From Physocladia obscura (taxonomy: Eukaryota; Chytridiomycota; Chytridiomycetes; Chytridiales; Chytriomycetaceae): 22,446 bases of DNA. The stretch spans positions 1-22,446 of the forward strand of contig JADGJH010000194.1 in NCBI GenBank assembly GCA_027596945.1, written 5' to 3'. The position numbers and the translations under genes were made by a program. This document shows positions 19,784-22,446 of the stretch, in pieces (within the stretch, counting starts at the first letter, position 1; each line of letters starts with the position of its first letter). The notes under the pieces were generated by a model. That model did not search any database. It saw only the letters and a program-made list of their open reading frames with translations, and had not been told where the DNA came from.

Positions 19784-22375
19784 ATGCCTGAGACAACAGC
19801 TGCTCCTTCACTAACAGCTAGCGCTGGTGCCGAACAGTTGCATCAACGCGATGCTAACGAAATTATTCCGCCGCCCGGCATTCGTGAAATTGCCGACAAG
19901 ACGGCAAAGTTTATCGCAAAAAGTACTAATGGGCTGCAGTTTGAAGAGCGACTGCGCGAACTCAATCGTGCAGATCCAAAATTTGGCTTTTTGAATCCGC
20001 TGGATCCGTACCACCTGTATGTGTCTGTGAAGATCTGTTTTCGTTCACTTAATTATCCTATACACTATGTATGCGCAGTTACTACAAAAACAGAGTGAAA
20101 CTCTTTGCTGCGAATCCAAATGCCGGCAGCGATCAGCAAACTGGAGCACCGTTCGTCAACCAACAGCAGCAGCATCAACAGCAGCAACAGCAAAATTCAC
20201 CGCAGAAGCCGCAGATTGTTCTCAAAGATTACGAGTTTTGCCACCCACTCCCCTCAATCTCTGCTTCTGACCTTGCGGTTGTTAAGCTTACTGCCCAATT
20301 TGTTGCAAGAAACGGTCGTACTTTTCTCACCAGTGTTTGTCTCATCCCTCTTCATTTTCAAAATAAATTAAATAAATAAATAAATGGAAGTTGGCTGGCC
20401 GTGAACAACGAAACCCTCAATTCGATTTCCTCCGTCAAAATCATTCTCTCCATGCCTACTTTAACGCCCTCGTTTCTCAATACATGAAAATCCTTATGCC
20501 GATCAAATCTCAATCTGCTTTACTTTCTTCATACGCCGATTCATCCTCTTTCCTTCTGAGCCATATTGAAGTTCGAGCTCAAATGCGTGCTCGTGTTGAA
20601 GCCGATGCGTTGGAAAAGGAGAAAGAGGCTGAAGAAGAACGCCGTGCCTTTGCAGAAATCGATTGGCACGATTTTGTTGTTGTTGACACTGTATGTTATA
20701 TTCCCAATTTTTGAATTAGCATTGACAAAGACCATTCTCTAGGTCGAGTTTTTAGAAGGAGACGAAGGCCAAGACGTTGAATTTGCGCTGCCAATTAGTG
20801 TTGCCGAATTGAAAGGAATGACATTGGTTGAGAAAAGCAAACTTGTCGAGTCAACTATGGCTGTACCTCTTCTGCCATCAAGCGCGAATCAATTTCCGCC
20901 GACTCCATCATCAACTCTTGCCCCGAAACAGCAGCAGTCAAACGATGACGATATGGACATGGATGAAGATGATGATGAAGACAACGAATTGGCCGCGAAT
21001 AAACCGAAACCGTCAAACACAATCACTCCGTCAATTCCGCGTCTACTTCCACAACACCAGCCTCCAGGACTTCCAAAACCCCCAACAGATATCAAAATTC
21101 GTGCAAATTATGCACCCAAAGTTGGTACCTCGGGATCTTCATCGTCTTCCACTTCAGAGCCAACGCAACTTTGTCCACGTTGTGGTCAGTCTATTAAAGT
21201 ATCTGAAATGGCGGAACATATGCGTATTGAGCTTTTGGATCCAAAATGGCGCCTCCAAAAGCAGGCACAAGAAGCAAAACAACGAAGCAGTGCTTCAGCA
21301 ATGAGTCAAGTCGACGTTGCAAAAAATCTGACGAAACTCTCTGACTATCGAAGCGATATTTTTGGTGGCGGAGGTGTCGAAAGTGAAGTAAGTGCAGCGG
21401 CAGCGGCAGCGCGGAAAGCAGCTACTGCTGAGAAGGAAAAGATAGTGTGGGATGGACATAGCACAAGTATCGGCGCTACAACTGCAAAAGTACAAATGCA
21501 AGCAATGGATGCCCAGATGGAGATACTCATGAACCCAGGAAGGGCAGCAGCATTGTTGGGAGAAGATGCATATGATGATAAAAAGGTTGGACCACAGCTT
21601 CCTGCAGCTACTGCAATCCCGCAACAGCAGCAAAGAGTGTTGTCGATGCCACCTCCTCCGATGAGTGGAGTTCCACCGTTGCCCCCAATACCTTCATCAT
21701 TACAAACCCCACGTCCACCAGTAGCTGTTGCTCCATCTATGGCTGCACCTCCACCATTGCCACCGGTGCCAACTTTCATTCCTCCACCTGGTTTCACGGG
21801 TTTAGGCGCACCAGTTGGATTGCAAGTGCCTCCAGGGCTCTCGGGAGTGAGTATCTCGGGACCGCCGATCATGGCGCCCCCGCCAATCTATCCTGGTGCT
21901 CTTACTCAGCCTCCTCCACCTCCTCCAGAGGATTTTGAAACTCCAGATGCGAAACGTATTAAGCTTGGAGATTCTGGATCTGACTTGATTCCAGAAGCGG
22001 TATTTATTGCATCGAACCCAGTAAGTATCTTATTTTTAATAACTTCCATATATTTTAAGTCAAATAATTTTAAAATAATAATAATAATTACCGTAGGACC
22101 CAATCTCATTGACGATTCAAGATGCAGCAACAGGTACTAATTACACACTTCCAGTTGCCGTTGCACCAGCCACGAAAATCAATAAACTACGTGAAATTAT
22201 TACTGACAAACTCTCTGGATTCCCCGCGGCTGGAAAACAGCGTATTGCAACACAACAAGGGGTATTTTTAAAGAATGAATTGAGTCTGGCATATTACAAT
22301 ATTCGGACGGGAGATGTATTGGTTGTAAAATTGCAAACTCGTGGGGGTGGTGGTGGAGCAGCTGCAAAAAAATGA
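19784..22375 (+). CDS. SF3A1: Splicing factor SF3A subunit 1 (Prp21/SAP114)
   Basis: Five exons: 19784-20016, 20079-20334, 20391-20690, 20743-22020 and 22097-22375, giving 781 aa. SURP1 (about 33-78) reads IREIADKTAKFIAKSTNGLQ..NPLDPYHLYY; SURP2 (about 140-200) reads LAVVKLTAQFVARNGRTF..FDFLRQNHSLHAYF. A charged helix then EIDWHDFVVVDTVEF (about 252-267) forms the region that contacts the other SF3A subunits. Acidic MDMDEDDDEDNE, a conserved EHMRIELLDPKW segment, YRSDIFGG, a Pro-rich stretch and a C-terminal ubiquitin-like domain (about 690-775; QRIATQQGVFLKNELSLAYY, ending in a Gly-rich tail) follow. SF3A is part of the U2 snRNP and helps it engage the branch site. Intron 2 uses GTTTGT. Upstream of EHMRI the usual SPITGEKI is replaced by CPRCGQSI (C407, C410, H422). 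An AATAAA follows the stop at about 22391. Confidence 0.95.
20158..20200 (+). repeat. CAG/CAA tract encoding poly-Gln in SF3A1
   Basis: CAA/CAG codons with a few interruptions encode a Gln/His-rich run between the two SURP domains. It is in frame in exon 2. Confidence 0.75.
20361..20385. repeat. AAAT/AATA tetranucleotide repeat in SF3A1 intron 2
   Basis: Several near-perfect copies of AAAT fill the 3' half of the 56-bp intron, displacing any obvious pyrimidine tract before the GGAAG acceptor at 20390. Confidence 0.7.
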
Positions 22376-22446
22376 GAGTTGCCAGACTGCAAATAAATTT
22401 TCAATGAGCGTAGTATTGAATATTGATCGGCTGCAAAATTTTGTTC
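22376..22446 (+). terminator. SF3A1 3' UTR with AATAAA
   Basis: The last 71 bases after the SF3A1 stop contain AATAAA at about 22391, a candidate polyadenylation signal. No other gene is visible before the window ends. Confidence 0.45.

Overview
The window is dense, intron-rich nuclear DNA from a fungus. It carries fungal-type dihydroxy-acid dehydratase (ILV3), a Mig1/CreA-type two-finger repressor, an NDR/Cbk1-class kinase, TAD3, DCP1, SF3A1 and ribosomal proteins uS9 and eL32. LMBD2, a complex I NDUFS5 subunit and an HROB-like recombination protein are absent from the usual yeasts. Together with many short introns (about 43-191 bp, mostly 46-90), this suggests an early-diverging, possibly chytrid-like, fungus. 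That placement is inference. Exon joins were worked out by hand from reading frames, GT..AG sites and protein family conservation.

Layout, left to right: a 3'-truncated membrane-anchored EGF-like/GT4 glycosyltransferase (minus, 1-1909); a divergent upstream region with a perfect GTCACGTGAC palindrome; an HROB-like OB-fold protein (plus, 2391-5351); an intronless Mig1/CreA-like zinc-finger gene (plus, 5593-7371); DCP1 (minus, 7571-8767); RPS16/uS9 (minus, 8910-9397); a stretch at 9439-10350 with coding-like minus-strand segments that I could not assemble; RPL32/eL32 (plus, 10409-10868); ILV3 (plus, 11039-13193); an NDR-family kinase (minus, 13257-15044); TAD3/ADAT3 (plus, 15081-16201); LMBD2 (minus, 16251-19144); NDUFS5 (minus, 19229-19749); SF3A1 (plus, 19784-22375).

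The genes are mostly housekeeping and form no pathway cluster. Two relate to mRNA fate (DCP1, SF3A1), two are ribosomal, one acts in tRNA editing (TAD3), one in branched-chain amino acid synthesis (ILV3), one in respiration, and one in polarity/morphogenesis signalling (NDR). The most unusual items are the HROB-like gene in a fungus, the EGF-like/GT4 membrane protein with altered nucleotide-sugar motifs, two divergent gene pairs whose start codons lie only 36 and 34 bp apart, an SF3A1 with a CxxC..H motif in a conserved segment, and the unassigned 9.4-10.3 kb stretch. I found no mobile element, CRISPR array, tRNA or rRNA gene, and no defence-type system.
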